From: Aquimarina sediminis
GTDB taxonomy: Bacteria; Bacteroidota; Bacteroidia; Flavobacteriales; Flavobacteriaceae
Length of the DNA stretch: 64,000 nt
Assembly (NCBI RefSeq): GCF_002895435.1
Contig: NZ_POYJ01000005.1
Location: 1 to 64,000 of the forward strand
Direction of reading: 5' to 3'
Part shown: positions 54,288-64,000 of the stretch, one piece after another
Layout of the letters: each line of letters opens with the position of its first letter
Position numbering within the stretch: position 1 is the first letter of the stretch
The notes under the pieces: model-generated
Database searches by the model: none
Told to the model about the DNA's origin: nothing
Seen by the model: only the letters and a program-made list of their open reading frames with translations
Position numbers and translations under genes: made by a program

Positions 54288-56363
54288 TTAGGTAACCTTA
54301 GATTTTGAAAAAACTGAAAAATACTTATTAATAATTGGTCTCAAGATTTTTTTGTCTACAGGTTTAGATACAAAATCATCACAACCGGCATCTAATGCTT
54401 TTTGGATATCTTCTTCTGTAGAATAAGCAGTTTGTGCAACAATTGGTAAATATGGTCTTACTTTTTTTATTTTTTTGGTAGCTGTGTATCCATCCATTAT
54501 AGGCATTCTAATATCCATGAGAACCAAATCAATTCCTTTGTTTTTTTTACAAATTTTTACTGCCTCCTTGCCGTTTTCGGCTCTATGAATTACAAATTTA
54601 TATCCTTTCATTTTTAGCAATAAAGTTTTGAGAAACAAAAAGTTTATATCTCCATCTTCTACAATTAAAATAACTTGCTTTATTGGTATATTAGGGGTTT
54701 TAAGAACATTTGACATATTATGAATGTTTGGATCGTATATTGGATGATAAGGTAATAATATTTCAAAAACAGACCCTTTGTTGAGCATCGATGAAAAAGA
54801 AATATCGCCTCCTAAGAGTTTAGCATTTTTCTTGGCAATTGATAGTCCTAAACCTAGTCCGTCATAACTTTTTGTAACTTCTTTTTCAGATTGAGAAAAA
54901 TTCCTAAATATTAATTCCTGATCTTCAGGTTTGATTCCTATTCCAGTATCTTTTACAGTAATCATCAATTTATTTTGAACAATCTTACAGGAGATTTCGA
55001 TCATACCTTTGGTTGTAAATTTGATTGCGTTATCAATAAGGCTATGCAAAATCTTATTGATCTTTAATTTATCCATTAGTATGATGCCTTGACTAGTAGT
55101 TAATTTGTTATTAAGATGAATTGCAATATTCTTACTAATAGCTTTACTCTGAAAATCTAAAAATATCATTTGTAGTAGTTCACTTAGATTTATTTCTTCG
55201 AAACGAACATCAACTTGGTTGGTCTCTAGTTTCGAAATTTCTATAATATCATCTATTATACGAATTAACTGGTTACTACTATCAATGATAATTTTAGAAT
55301 ATTCTTTTTGTTGACTAGATGTAACTCCGGGGTCATTTAGCAGTTCAGAAAAACCAATAATTCCATTCATAGGAGTACGAACTTCGTGCGAGATGTTATG
55401 AATGAATGCCGTTTTCAATTTGTTACTCTCTTCTGCACGTTCTTTGGCAATATTTAATTCTTTTGTTTTTTGGTTAATTAAGAATTTTAAATATCTGTTA
55501 AGTAGTAATATAGTAAGGAATAATAATAAGATAACTCCTGTAAGAGTTACCCAAAAACTTGCTTTTTTATAGAATGGAATAACGGTATGATATAACCAGT
55601 TATCAAAAATAACTTCTTTTTCATTATCGGTAATACTATTGGCGGTTTTAGAGATAATCTGATTAAGGATGCTATTGTTCTTTTGTACAGCCAAACTTGG
55701 CGTATAACTATATTGTATTTTTGAAACAATCTTAAGGTTATCAAGATTTTCTGTTTTTATAAGATAATTTGCTACAGCTTTGGGTCCTACATAGGCGTCG
55801 TATTTGCCAAGACTTACTTGTTTTAAGCATGCTAAATCGTCTATTTCTGTGGCTATTGTTAGGTTTTTAATATCTTTTTTTAAATTTTCATGAATAGCAT
55901 AGTCTTTGGGGACTACAATAGTTTTATGACGATAATTGCCTAACTTGGTTCCATAAGAGTGTCCTTTTCTAGTAATTATAACATGCTTGGATTCAAAAAG
56001 TCTGGAGTAGAAATTGAGATAAGAATCTCGTTCAGAAGTCTGTTGAATTTCAAGGATAATTTCTATTTCGTTATTCTTTGCATCATTTAATAATTCTGCC
56101 CAATTGGTATACAGCTTTCGTTGAAATTTGTGACCAATTTTTCTTTCAATTAGAGAAAAGTAATCAACTAAAATACCATCTATTTGCTCATTTTCATTGA
56201 TAAATTGATATGGGGCATAATAAGGAAAGAAACCAACAGAAATACTATCATTATCTTGTAGCCATTTCTTTTCTTCTTCTGTAAGAACTGTAGAATTTGA
56301 ACAAGAAAATAAAACTATCAAGACCAAAATCGAAAAGGAACTATATAGTATTTTTTTTGCCAT
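54288..56363 (-). CDS. BvgS-like hybrid sensor histidine kinase (paralogue A)
   Basis: The 691-residue protein has a signal with a possible lipobox (VLIVLFSC, Cys 21). Residues 35-265 are a solute-binding domain type 3 (SBP_bac_3: ISVGFFPYYAPYQFINENEQIDGILVDYFSLIE). A membrane helix near 268-290 leads to HisKA (HNISHEVRTPMNGIIGFSELL), HATPase (DTGIGI, GLGLGLSIAK) and a receiver with Asp in LVLMDIRMPIMDG. There is no DNA-binding output, so phosphate must go to a separate regulator, none next to it. The N-terminal domain suggests sensing of an amino acid-like solute. Paralogue B lies upstream. Confidence 0.92.
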   Translation of the reverse strand: MAKKILYSSFSILVLIVLFSCSNSTVLTEEEKKWLQDNDSISVGFFPYYAPYQFINENEQIDGILVDYFSLIERKIGHKFQRKLYTNWAELLNDAKNNEIEIILEIQQTSERDSYLNFYSRLFESKHVIITRKGHSYGTKLGNYRHKTIVVPKDYAIHENLKKDIKNLTIATEIDDLACLKQVSLGKYDAYVGPKAVANYLIKTENLDNLKIVSKIQYSYTPSLAVQKNNSILNQIISKTANSITDNEKEVIFDNWLYHTVIPFYKKASFWVTLTGVILLLFLTILLLNRYLKFLINQKTKELNIAKERAEESNKLKTAFIHNISHEVRTPMNGIIGFSELLNDPGVTSSQQKEYSKIIIDSSNQLIRIIDDIIEISKLETNQVDVRFEEINLSELLQMIFLDFQSKAISKNIAIHLNNKLTTSQGIILMDKLKINKILHSLIDNAIKFTTKGMIEISCKIVQNKLMITVKDTGIGIKPEDQELIFRNFSQSEKEVTKSYDGLGLGLSIAKKNAKLLGGDISFSSMLNKGSVFEILLPYHPIYDPNIHNMSNVLKTPNIPIKQVILIVEDGDINFLFLKTLLLKMKGYKFVIHRAENGKEAVKICKKNKGIDLVLMDIRMPIMDGYTATKKIKKVRPYLPIVAQTAYSTEEDIQKALDAGCDDFVSKPVDKKILRPIINKYFSVFSKSKVT

Positions 56364-56497
56364 AACTTTTTGTTAGTTACCTCTTACTTTTCTTGTCCCT
56401 TATTAATAAAGATACTATTTAATAGTAACACATTCAAGAAAGACTCGCTTTAATTTGTTGAATCAGAATGACATGTTTGTCATTTGAAAGTGTTTTT

Positions 56498-58603
56498 TTA
56501 TTTTTTTGAGGTCTCTTTTTTGACGTTGGTCGAAGAAGTTGGAAGATATTTACGAATTACTTTTTTTACTATTTTAGGGTCAATAGGTTTTGATATAAAA
56601 TCATTACATCCAACTTTGAAAGCAGTTAGGATATCATCTTTGTTTGCATGAGCAGTTTGTGCAACAATAGGAAGTTCTGGGTGTATTTTTTTGATTAGTT
56701 TTGTCGCAGCATATCCGTCCATTTTTGGCATTCTAATATCCATAAAAACCAAATCTATTTTATTGTTCTCTTCACAAAATGAAACAGCTTCTTTTCCATT
56801 TTTAGCACGATAGATACCAAAATGATAGTTTTTCATTTTGAGAAGTATGGTTTTTAGAACCAAAAAATTTATTTCACCATCTTCAGCAACAAGAATTATA
56901 TGTTGTTTGGTCTTTGTAACACCAGAAATAGTATTTAATACATTAGTATCATAATTTGGATTACTATTCTTATATGTATTATAGGGTAGCTCAAGTCGAA
57001 AAGTAGATCCTCTGTTAGGGATTGAGGAAAAAGATAACTGACCTCCCATCAAATTAATGTTTTCTTTAGCAATGGTGAGTCCTAATCCTAAACCTCCATA
57101 TTTTTTAGATATTAGATTTTCTGACTGAGAAAAGCTTTTAAATATAATTTCTTGATTCTTTGGGGTAATGCCTATTCCCGAATCCCGAACTGTGATAACT
57201 AAAGAATCACTATGTATTCCAAAAGAAATTAGGATAGCCCCTCTTTTGGTATATTTGATTGCATTTTCAATTAGACCATTAATAATTTTATGAAGTTTTG
57301 ATTTATCAATTATGGCATGACATTGATTATTTGCAATATTATTATTGAGTATTAGCGATATTCCTTTACTTTTTGCCTTTTCATCATATAGCGAAAAAGT
57401 GGTGTCAATAACTTCATATAAATTAGTTTTTTCTGGGTTAAGCGTTATTTGCTTGGTTTGTAGTTTTGATATTTCTAGTACGTTATCTAGTGTGTTAATT
57501 AATTGTTTACTACTATTAACAATTAATTGAGAGTATGTTACTTTTTCTTGATGGGTCGTATCAGATTCTTTTAAAAGTCTCGAGAAACCGATAATACTAT
57601 TTGTTGGCGTTCTAATTTCATGAGATATATTATTGAGAAATGCTGTTTTTAATTGATTGTCCTTTTCTGCAATATCCTTAGCCGTTTTTAAGGCTTTGGT
57701 TTTTTGGTGTACCATACAGGTCAAGTAGAAGTTTATGTCTACTATTATTATAATACCCAGTAGAATTATAAAAGTAAGAATAACTAAAAAATTAGCTTTT
57801 TTGTAAAAAGGTTTTGTTTGTGTATATAACCAGTTTTCTACTATATTTTGTTTTTCATTATCAGAAATACTATAGACTGCTTTTTGGATTATTTGGTTTA
57901 AAAATTTGTTTGATTTATCAACTGCAATGCTGGGAACATAAGAGTACTTTGTTTCTGATACAATTTTAATATTATCTAAGTTTCTGGATTTTATTAAAAA
58001 ATTAGCTACTGTTTTTGGACCAAAATAGGCACCTATTTTTCCTGTTTGAACTTGTTGAATACACTGGACTTCATTTGGATAGGTTTGAAGTATAATTCTA
58101 GGAGCTTTTTTACGCAGATATTCTTCTGATGAATACCCTAGTGGAACAGCAATTTTTTTTTCATAAAAATCATCCAAAGTAAGTCCTGTAGGGGTATCTT
58201 TTGAAGCAACAATAACAAATGGAGTGGTAAAAAATTTGGTGTAAAAATTTAAGTATTGATCGCGATCCCAGGTTTGCTGAGCCTCAAGAATCATATCTAC
58301 CTCTTTGTTTTTTGCATCCTTTACTAGGTCAGACCAATTAGAATAGTACTTTCTCTTGAATTTATGATCTATTTTACTCTCAATGAGGTTAAAATACTCC
58401 ATAAAAATACCTTCGATTGTATTGTTTTCGTTTATAAACTGGTACGGCGGATAATATGGAAATAATGCAATTGTAATAGAATCATTTTGTTTTAACCAGC
58501 TCGTTTCTGTATCTGATAATATTTTTTCTTCTGAGCAAGAAAAAAATATAATTGAATACAGAAATAAAAAAAGAAGTAAACGAAGTGTTTTTCTATTGTA
58601 CAT
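56498..58603 (-). CDS. BvgS-like hybrid sensor histidine kinase (paralogue B)
   Basis: The 701-residue protein has the same order as paralogue A: signal with Cys 23 (IIFFSC), SBP_bac_3 domain (ITIALFPYYPPYQFINENNTIEG), membrane helix, HisKA (NNISHEIRTPTNSIIGFSRLL), HATPase (DSGIGI, GLGLGLTIAK) and receiver (LVFMDIRMPKMDG). Residues in the ligand region differ from A, so the two may sense different solutes. The two probably arose by tandem duplication. Neither has a neighbouring response regulator. Confidence 0.92.
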   Translation of the reverse strand: MYNRKTLRLLLFLFLYSIIFFSCSEEKILSDTETSWLKQNDSITIALFPYYPPYQFINENNTIEGIFMEYFNLIESKIDHKFKRKYYSNWSDLVKDAKNKEVDMILEAQQTWDRDQYLNFYTKFFTTPFVIVASKDTPTGLTLDDFYEKKIAVPLGYSSEEYLRKKAPRIILQTYPNEVQCIQQVQTGKIGAYFGPKTVANFLIKSRNLDNIKIVSETKYSYVPSIAVDKSNKFLNQIIQKAVYSISDNEKQNIVENWLYTQTKPFYKKANFLVILTFIILLGIIIIVDINFYLTCMVHQKTKALKTAKDIAEKDNQLKTAFLNNISHEIRTPTNSIIGFSRLLKESDTTHQEKVTYSQLIVNSSKQLINTLDNVLEISKLQTKQITLNPEKTNLYEVIDTTFSLYDEKAKSKGISLILNNNIANNQCHAIIDKSKLHKIINGLIENAIKYTKRGAILISFGIHSDSLVITVRDSGIGITPKNQEIIFKSFSQSENLISKKYGGLGLGLTIAKENINLMGGQLSFSSIPNRGSTFRLELPYNTYKNSNPNYDTNVLNTISGVTKTKQHIILVAEDGEINFLVLKTILLKMKNYHFGIYRAKNGKEAVSFCEENNKIDLVFMDIRMPKMDGYAATKLIKKIHPELPIVAQTAHANKDDILTAFKVGCNDFISKPIDPKIVKKVIRKYLPTSSTNVKKETSKK

Positions 58604-58713
58604 TTAGATAAAATCTTCTAAGGCAATGATAATGACTTGGTTAAAGATAGTGTAATATTAATATTCTTAAACTAAAATTAGAAATAATTTAAGTGTCTGC
58701 TAAATGATACTGA

Positions 58714-59724
58714 TTACTTTTTTATTTCTGTTCCATCAGGAAATAAAGCAAAACGTCCTTTGGTAGGGGAGTGCACATGATCATGACTAGCCCATGGCCA
58801 GCCACCAAATTCTGTTTGTTGATATTCTGATATTGCCTCTCGTATTTCAATCTGACTATTCATAACAAAAGGACCATGTTTTACAACAGGCTCATTAATG
58901 GGCTTACCTTGTAACAATAATAAATGACCTTCTGTATCTCCATTTTTGAGTATAAAATCTTGATCAGCATTTAGAATAATTTCATGATTGACAGGGATAG
59001 TATACCCTTCGGAAGTAACATCATTTCCTTTAAAGAAGTATAAGGATCTATTGATACCCGTTGTTGCTTTAGGAAAAGAAAAAGAAGCATTGGGCTCCAT
59101 TTTCATAGTCCATATTGCTACTTCATTTTTAGAATCGGCTGCCCACGAATCGGGAGCAGGTGATGTTGCTATCTTACCTTTTAATTCTCCCGCAATTATT
59201 GTAATCTCTGTAGTATTATTATTGTTATCTCTTACACTAATTACAGGGATTTCTTCGTTCCAAAGCATTTTGAAGTGCGGATCTACCATTTTTTTATTTC
59301 GGGGCAGGTTAAGCCATATTTGAAACAATAAAAATGGATTGTCTTTTTCTGTATTTAGCAAAGGAAACATTTCTGAATGCTGAACACCTTTACCAGCAGT
59401 CATCCATTGTACATCCCCATTGCCAAACCGTCCAGCAGCTCCTAAGGAATCAGAATGGTCAACCAGCCCTTTCTGAACTATAGTAACGGTTTCAAAACCA
59501 CGATGCGGATGAGCAGGAAACCCTGGGATTTTGGTGCCATGGTACATTCTCCATCCGTCTTTAGGGGTAAAATCTTGACCAATGTTACGACCTTCTAATG
59601 AGACGCCTGGACCAAGTTTTCCGTTTCCTTTTGGGTAATTATCCTCATGATACGCACAAAACAAAAATGGATCAGTAGTTTCCCAAGGGAAACCTAAAGG
59701 TTTTATTTTAATGATAGCAGACAT
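58714..59724 (-). CDS. Pirin-family protein
   Basis: The 336-residue protein is a bicupin with the pirin iron-site motif GFPAHPHRGFETVT and later GVQHSEMFP; both His and Glu ligands are there. Pirins bind Fe(II) and may be quercetinases or regulators. The C-terminal cupin half (about 200-300) is complete. It starts 3 bp after the S10 peptidase stop on the same strand, so they are transcribed together. Cytoplasmic. Confidence 0.92.
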   Translation of the reverse strand: MSAIIKIKPLGFPWETTDPFLFCAYHEDNYPKGNGKLGPGVSLEGRNIGQDFTPKDGWRMYHGTKIPGFPAHPHRGFETVTIVQKGLVDHSDSLGAAGRFGNGDVQWMTAGKGVQHSEMFPLLNTEKDNPFLLFQIWLNLPRNKKMVDPHFKMLWNEEIPVISVRDNNNNTTEITIIAGELKGKIATSPAPDSWAADSKNEVAIWTMKMEPNASFSFPKATTGINRSLYFFKGNDVTSEGYTIPVNHEIILNADQDFILKNGDTEGHLLLLQGKPINEPVVKHGPFVMNSQIEIREAISEYQQTEFGGWPWASHDHVHSPTKGRFALFPDGTEIKK

Positions 59725-59727
59725 AGT

Positions 59728-61221
59728 TTAGTATTTTGATCCTTTATTAATATGAGTAGATGAGTTAGTAATAAATGCTCGTATATCATCATTTGCCTTG
59801 ATCAAATCCTCATTACGAAGATACATCATATGACCACTACGATATCCTTTAAAACTAAGACGGTCTGTGAGTTTTCCATTAGCATTTAATTGCCACATTA
59901 TATATTTGGCATTAAAATAAGTAGTAGCGCCATCATAATAACCTGACTGTATCATTGTATGTAAATTAGCATTCATCGCCATAGCATTTCTTAGGTTTTC
60001 TCCTGTACGATTATCAGACCTGTCCCAAGGTCTCACAGGACCAAACATGTTATATTTTAAGTCGGTTTTAAATTTAAGTTCTTGACTATAATAATAGTTT
60101 ATTGCTGGAGTAAAAGCATGGAGCCATGATGTTAACTCACTATTATAATCAGGATTATCTCCTGCTTCTTTTATGTCCATTCCTTTATACCGAGAATCCA
60201 ATCGACCTATAGTAAATCCTTGTTTATCTCGTAACAAGTCTTTCCAGAAATAAGCTTTTGGGATTTCAAGATTATGCTGTTGTATTGTTTTTTGAGAAAG
60301 ACCGGAGTAATAAGCCATTTTATTGATGACTTCTTCTTTTTTGGAAGCATCCAAATATCCACTTTTTACAATTGCAGGCAGTAACTCATTTATAGTATAC
60401 TTTTCAACTTCAGGAAGTACATCTAGTAAATCTTTGTTCTGAAGCTCGGGAGGTAACATTTTGTGATACCATGCTGCGGCTGCAAAATATGGTAATCTGT
60501 TCGCAACTTCTACAGGTCCTTTAAATTTGAAGCCAATTTCTGTGGGAGAGACTAATATTACCCCATTAAGATACATCCACTGCCGGTTTTGCAATTCTAG
60601 CGCTAGACCAGAGACTCTGGTGGTTCCATAGCTTTCACCAATAAGATACTTTGGTGATCGCCAACGATTATTTCGGGTTACAAAAGTATTGATCCAACTG
60701 GCAAGATATTTTACATCTGCATTTACTCCAAAAAACAATTTTTTTTCAGGCATCTTACCATCTTTTCTAGGCACCATTCTCGAATATCCTGTATTAACAG
60801 GATTTACAAAAACGATATCAGCTACATCCAATACAGAATTTGGGTTGGATTTAATACCATATGGTTGTACAGGAAACCCTTCGTCATCAATTTTAAGAAT
60901 TCGCGGACCTGTATAAGCTATATGCATCCAAACTGATGCAGACCCCGGACCACCATTAAACGAAATCAATAATGGTCGATTTTCATCATTTTTAATATCT
61001 GTCCTCTTATAATACGTATAGGACAAAGAAGCAATAGGCTCTCCTGATGTATTCCATACAGGTTGAAACCCTACAGTAGCTTTGTACGGTATTGTTTTTC
61101 CTTTAATAACGGTTGTGTGATTGGTTACAACGGTAGTATCGATAGGAGTTTTTACGTCTTGTGCTTTCACAGAAAGTGAAAAAACAAGTACTATGATGTA
61201 TATGAAGAATGTGTTTTTCAT
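59728..61221 (-). CDS. S10-family serine carboxypeptidase
   Basis: The 497-residue protein has a Sec signal peptide (FIYIIVLVFSLSVKAQ). S10 motifs: ISFNGGPGSASVWMH (oxyanion), nucleophile GESYGTTR, Asp in SGYYDGATTYF and His in RSGHMMYL. Such enzymes remove C-terminal residues from peptides, here in the periplasm. The gene follows the amidohydrolase gene by 25 bp, and pirin follows it; all three are likely one transcript. Confidence 0.92.
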   Translation of the reverse strand: MKNTFFIYIIVLVFSLSVKAQDVKTPIDTTVVTNHTTVIKGKTIPYKATVGFQPVWNTSGEPIASLSYTYYKRTDIKNDENRPLLISFNGGPGSASVWMHIAYTGPRILKIDDEGFPVQPYGIKSNPNSVLDVADIVFVNPVNTGYSRMVPRKDGKMPEKKLFFGVNADVKYLASWINTFVTRNNRWRSPKYLIGESYGTTRVSGLALELQNRQWMYLNGVILVSPTEIGFKFKGPVEVANRLPYFAAAAWYHKMLPPELQNKDLLDVLPEVEKYTINELLPAIVKSGYLDASKKEEVINKMAYYSGLSQKTIQQHNLEIPKAYFWKDLLRDKQGFTIGRLDSRYKGMDIKEAGDNPDYNSELTSWLHAFTPAINYYYSQELKFKTDLKYNMFGPVRPWDRSDNRTGENLRNAMAMNANLHTMIQSGYYDGATTYFNAKYIMWQLNANGKLTDRLSFKGYRSGHMMYLRNEDLIKANDDIRAFITNSSTHINKGSKY

Positions 61222-61246
61222 TTTTTAGTTATTGTAGTTTTTAATT

Positions 61247-62623
61247 TTAGTTGTTAAGGGCGTTTTGAGCAATTTTCTTTAATTTTTGATCTATAGTCTT
61301 TTTAGAAATCCATATCCCTCTTACCATAACTCCAGAAACTTGTTTTAAAGCTTGAATGTTTTCTAATGGGTTAGTATCTAGTACTACTAAATCGGCATCT
61401 AGCCCTTCTTTAATTTGCCCAAATGTATCTTCTTTATTTAAAAAGACCGCAGGTCTTATTGTTGCAGATTGCAATATATCTAAAGGTGTTAATCCAGTTT
61501 TTATCATTCCATCGATTTCATGGTGAATCGAAAAACCTGGAACGTTGAACAATTGAGGAGCATCTGACCCTAATAATACTTTATGTCCGCTATCATGCAA
61601 TTTTTTAAGAAGTATTCTTCTTATACTAATAAACTGTTGCCATTGTTTTGTGTTGAAATTAGGATTTTCTTCAGTGTATCTATTTTTTCTTTGTTTCCAG
61701 TTTTCTAGAGTTGAAGCTGGCATATATACCATCTCAGGATCTTTTAACAACTCATCTGCAGAGATAGGAGCAAACCACCTTTCGAATAAGCTTTGAGTAG
61801 GAACTATCCAAACGTTATTGTCAAAGGCTAATTGGACTAACCCATCTATTTTGGTAGTATCGGCAAGTTGAGTAAAATTATAGCCAAAGAAACCATTGTC
61901 TTTGGGATTTACATTTTCAGATTCAGGAACTAATCCTTCCAAAAAACCATCGATATGGTCAATAGAGGCATATTTACTTTCCATTGCATGCTTAATACCT
62001 ACATCAACAGGAACATGTCCTGAAAAAGGAATACCTATTTCATGAGCAGTTTTTACTATTTGATCAAATACATCTTTGGTTATACCAGGATGGATTTTTA
62101 AAAAATCATACCCTTCTTTTTGATAGGCAGTTATTTTGGCAATAGCTTCTTCTTTGGTTTTTACAGAATTTCCATTAAGTGAAGGGCTTGAAGTAAAAAT
62201 TCTTGGACTAATTATTTTTTTTGATACAGCATGTTGCTTAAGCTCCAGATGAGAAGTATGACCCAGCATGCCACGTATTGTTGTAATCCCATTTGAAAGA
62301 TACAGGAATAAAACTTCCTTAATACGTTCTTTGGATACAGGAGGTCGCGGTATATGGGCATGCATTTCCGCTAAACCTGGAATGATGTATTTTCCTTCTG
62401 CATTAATACTTGTTGTATACTCTTCTGGATTTTTTATAGTATTCGTAATTTTTTTAATTTTTCCAGAGTCTACTACTATTTGTTGTTTTTCAATAACAGT
62501 ACCTTTATTTACATCAATAACAGTAGCATTGGTAATTAAGATTGCTGTTTTACTAGTTTGTTTTTGGGGTTGCGCACAGGAGTTAAGTAATACAAAAAGG
62601 AATACAAATAAAGACGTTCTCAT
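61247..62623 (-). CDS. Amidohydrolase lipoprotein
   Basis: I start at ATG 62623 (MRTSLFVFLFVLLNSCAQPQ), giving a lipobox with Cys 16. Metal-site motifs are present: HAHIPRP, KIHPG, SGHVPVD, IDHIDG and GSDAPQLF. It is a metal-dependent hydrolase of the imidazolonepropionase/prolidase-like branch and probably cuts small amides or dipeptides in the periplasm. It is the first of a three-gene row with an S10 carboxypeptidase, so peptide breakdown is a sensible job for it. Confidence 0.88.
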   Translation of the reverse strand: MRTSLFVFLFVLLNSCAQPQKQTSKTAILITNATVIDVNKGTVIEKQQIVVDSGKIKKITNTIKNPEEYTTSINAEGKYIIPGLAEMHAHIPRPPVSKERIKEVLFLYLSNGITTIRGMLGHTSHLELKQHAVSKKIISPRIFTSSPSLNGNSVKTKEEAIAKITAYQKEGYDFLKIHPGITKDVFDQIVKTAHEIGIPFSGHVPVDVGIKHAMESKYASIDHIDGFLEGLVPESENVNPKDNGFFGYNFTQLADTTKIDGLVQLAFDNNVWIVPTQSLFERWFAPISADELLKDPEMVYMPASTLENWKQRKNRYTEENPNFNTKQWQQFISIRRILLKKLHDSGHKVLLGSDAPQLFNVPGFSIHHEIDGMIKTGLTPLDILQSATIRPAVFLNKEDTFGQIKEGLDADLVVLDTNPLENIQALKQVSGVMVRGIWISKKTIDQKLKKIAQNALNN

Positions 62624-62802
62624 CGTTTGAGTATTAAAATTTATAAACACCCCAACCAATATGGAAGTAATAATATGTTTGCGCATGACGAGTTATTTAT
62701 AAAAACCGAAAATAAGGATTTATCTCACAAAATATCTTAAAGTGGTGTTAAGGGGAAAAATGTGTTAATAACCTGTGATACTGGTGATAGCGTATTTAAT
62801 TT

Positions 62803-63378
62803 TTACCTGTTATTTCTAGACTTTATATTGGCAGAACAAAGTCTAATAACCTCTTTAATACGTTTATCCCGTGTTTCTTGGCGTTTAGCTTGATTAACCC
62901 AATATAAGTAGTTTTTACGATATCCTTTTGCAAAGTTTTGAAAGTTGTCAAAGGCTTTTGTGTTATGATCAAAAGCTTGTTGAAGGTCTTTAGGGATGAT
63001 ACCGTTTTCTACATCATCCAGAGCGACCCACGAGCCATTCTTTTTTGCATTTTCAATGCTAATTAGCCCACTTGGCTGCATGAGGTTATTCTTAATAAGA
63101 TCTATGATATGATTTTTATTGACTTTACTCCAACCACTTTTGGGTTTACGTGGGCAGAAATACTGCCTGCGACGTTGATTATCTAATCTTTTAACCGTAG
63201 AGTCTATCCATCCATAACATAGCGCTACTTTTACAGCTTCTTCCCACCTCATACTTGGTTGTTTGCTTTCTACTTTATAAAATATTAGATATACTCCTTG
63301 GGATTGATCATGATTATCATGAAGCCATATACGCCACTCCTGGTCATTTTTAAAATACAATTCGGGTTTATCTATCAT
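62803..63378 (-). CDS. YdeI/OmpD-associated family protein
   Basis: Start at ATG 63378 (MIDKPELYFKNDQEWRIWL); 19 upstream residues in the frame lack family support. The pattern EEAVKVALCYGWIDSTVKRLD, YFCPRKPKSGWSKVNKNHI and the late VENGIIPKDLQQAFD is typical of YdeI-like proteins, which have been linked to resistance to cationic peptides, although their action is not known. The divergent ABC-F gene starts 132 bp away. Confidence 0.88.
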   Translation of the reverse strand: MIDKPELYFKNDQEWRIWLHDNHDQSQGVYLIFYKVESKQPSMRWEEAVKVALCYGWIDSTVKRLDNQRRRQYFCPRKPKSGWSKVNKNHIIDLIKNNLMQPSGLISIENAKKNGSWVALDDVENGIIPKDLQQAFDHNTKAFDNFQNFAKGYRKNYLYWVNQAKRQETRDKRIKEVIRLCSANIKSRNNR

Positions 63379-63509
63379 AAGAAGTATCTGAGTAAATTTA
63401 GTTTTTGAAGGTAATAATTTTTTTAAATAGAACATATCTTCAAAATATAGCTAGTTTTCTTTTTGATGATCTGCTTTTTTTTAGTTTTGCATTCTTAAAA
63501 TTTGAAGAT

Positions 63510-64000
63510 ATGATTTCTGTAGATGGTATTGCAGTAGAGTTTAGTGGAGAAACATTGTTTAGTAATGTTTCATTTGTTATTAATGAAAATGACAAAATTG
63601 CTCTAATGGGCAAAAATGGTGCGGGGAAATCTACAATGATGAAGATTATTGCAGGAGTACAAAAAGCAAATCGAGGTCATATTAGACGTCCAAAAGAAGC
63701 CGTAATAGCATATTTACCCCAACATCTGTTAACAGATGATAATTGTACTGTATTTGAAGAAACTTTAAAAGCTTTTGGAGCAGTCTTGGGGATGAAAGAG
63801 GAAATGGATCAATTAAACAAAGAACTAGAAACTCGCACAGATTATGAATCCAGTGAGTATATGGCAATAATCGAAAAAGTAACAGATCTGGGAGAGAAGT
63901 TTTATGCTATAGAAGAAGTGAATTATGATGCCGAAGTAGAGAAAGCATTAAAAGGGCTTGGGTTTAAGAGAGAAGATTTCACACGACCGACTAGTGAATT
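63510..64000 (+). CDS. ABC-F ATPase (3' end outside window)
   Basis: The first 163 codons (MISVDGIAVEFSGETLFS) include Walker A GKNGAGKST and the strand EAVIAYLPQH. The long acidic-charged helical segment (MKEEMDQLNKELETRTD) fits the ABC-F domain order. ABC-F proteins work on the ribosome, in housekeeping or in antibiotic resistance. The gene runs off the right edge, so the second ABC domain is not seen. Confidence 0.88.
   Translation, partial: MISVDGIAVEFSGETLFSNVSFVINENDKIALMGKNGAGKSTMMKIIAGVQKANRGHIRRPKEAVIAYLPQHLLTDDNCTVFEETLKAFGAVLGMKEEMDQLNKELETRTDYESSEYMAIIEKVTDLGEKFYAIEEVNYDAEVEKALKGLGFKREDFTRPTSE

Overview
The window is AT-rich and comes from a member of the Bacteroidota, most likely a marine Flavobacteriaceae of the Aquimarina type. 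I infer this from two secreted proteins ending in type IX secretion (T9SS) C-terminal sorting domains, many lipoproteins with an SxxC-type lipobox, LytTR/LytS regulators, few Shine-Dalgarno sequences, TAnnTTTG-like -7 elements and co-oriented runs of small flavobacterial gene families. I see no rRNA, tRNA, CRISPR array, transposase or phage gene. The genus is an inference.

Layout. 1-2.5 kb: the 3' part of a large T9SS-exported metallophosphoesterase-like protein. 2.5-3.8 kb: a divergent Crp/Fnr regulator and HD-domain hydrolase, each interrupted by one in-frame TGA. 4-9 kb: a membrane protein, two alpha/beta hydrolases (one fused to OsmC), an SRPBCC protein and a membrane-anchored AraC regulator. 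9-19 kb: a long minus-strand series of small, unrelated accessory enzymes (three GNATs, a PP2C-like phosphatase, DUF1801, an AraC-GyrI-DUF7000-like fusion, a HAD-like protein, an esterase, a cupin, a serine hydrolase). The last of these has a 7-copy, exactly 21-bp-periodic repeat array upstream. 18.5-22.4 kb: LytS/LytTR two-component genes, a DUF2490 outer-membrane protein, an isochorismatase and an unknown protein. 22.6-30.3 kb: an erythromycin-esterase-like lipoprotein with a DUF5694 protein, a GNAT, a T9SS-exported reprolysin-like metalloprotease, an MBL-fold lipoprotein and a membrane LytTR regulator.

30.5-38.8 kb is a plus-strand cluster of mostly unrecognised exported or surface proteins. 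It ends in three lipoproteins that are mosaics: two share a 217-219 bp upstream leader with long identical blocks, and two share their lipoprotein N-terminus, but the protein bodies differ. 39-44.3 kb: a BNR-propeller protein and an S9 peptidase in one operon. 45-50 kb: a DASS anion transporter and a VWA/MoxR pair. 50.3-51.9 kb: a TetR regulator with two palindromic operators, an SRPBCC protein and a membrane protein. 51.9-54.1 kb: an SRPBCC (AHSA1-like) / ECF sigma factor / questin-oxidase-like unit. 54.3-58.6 kb: two tandem paralogous BvgS-like hybrid kinases. 58.7-63.4 kb: pirin, S10 carboxypeptidase, amidohydrolase and YdeI-like genes. The right edge is the start of an ABC-F ATPase.

The strongest unexplained signals are the 21-bp array at 18328-18474, the duplicated leader with mosaic lipoproteins at 35601-38774, the ECF/questin-oxidase unit, and the two adjacent in-frame TGA codons.
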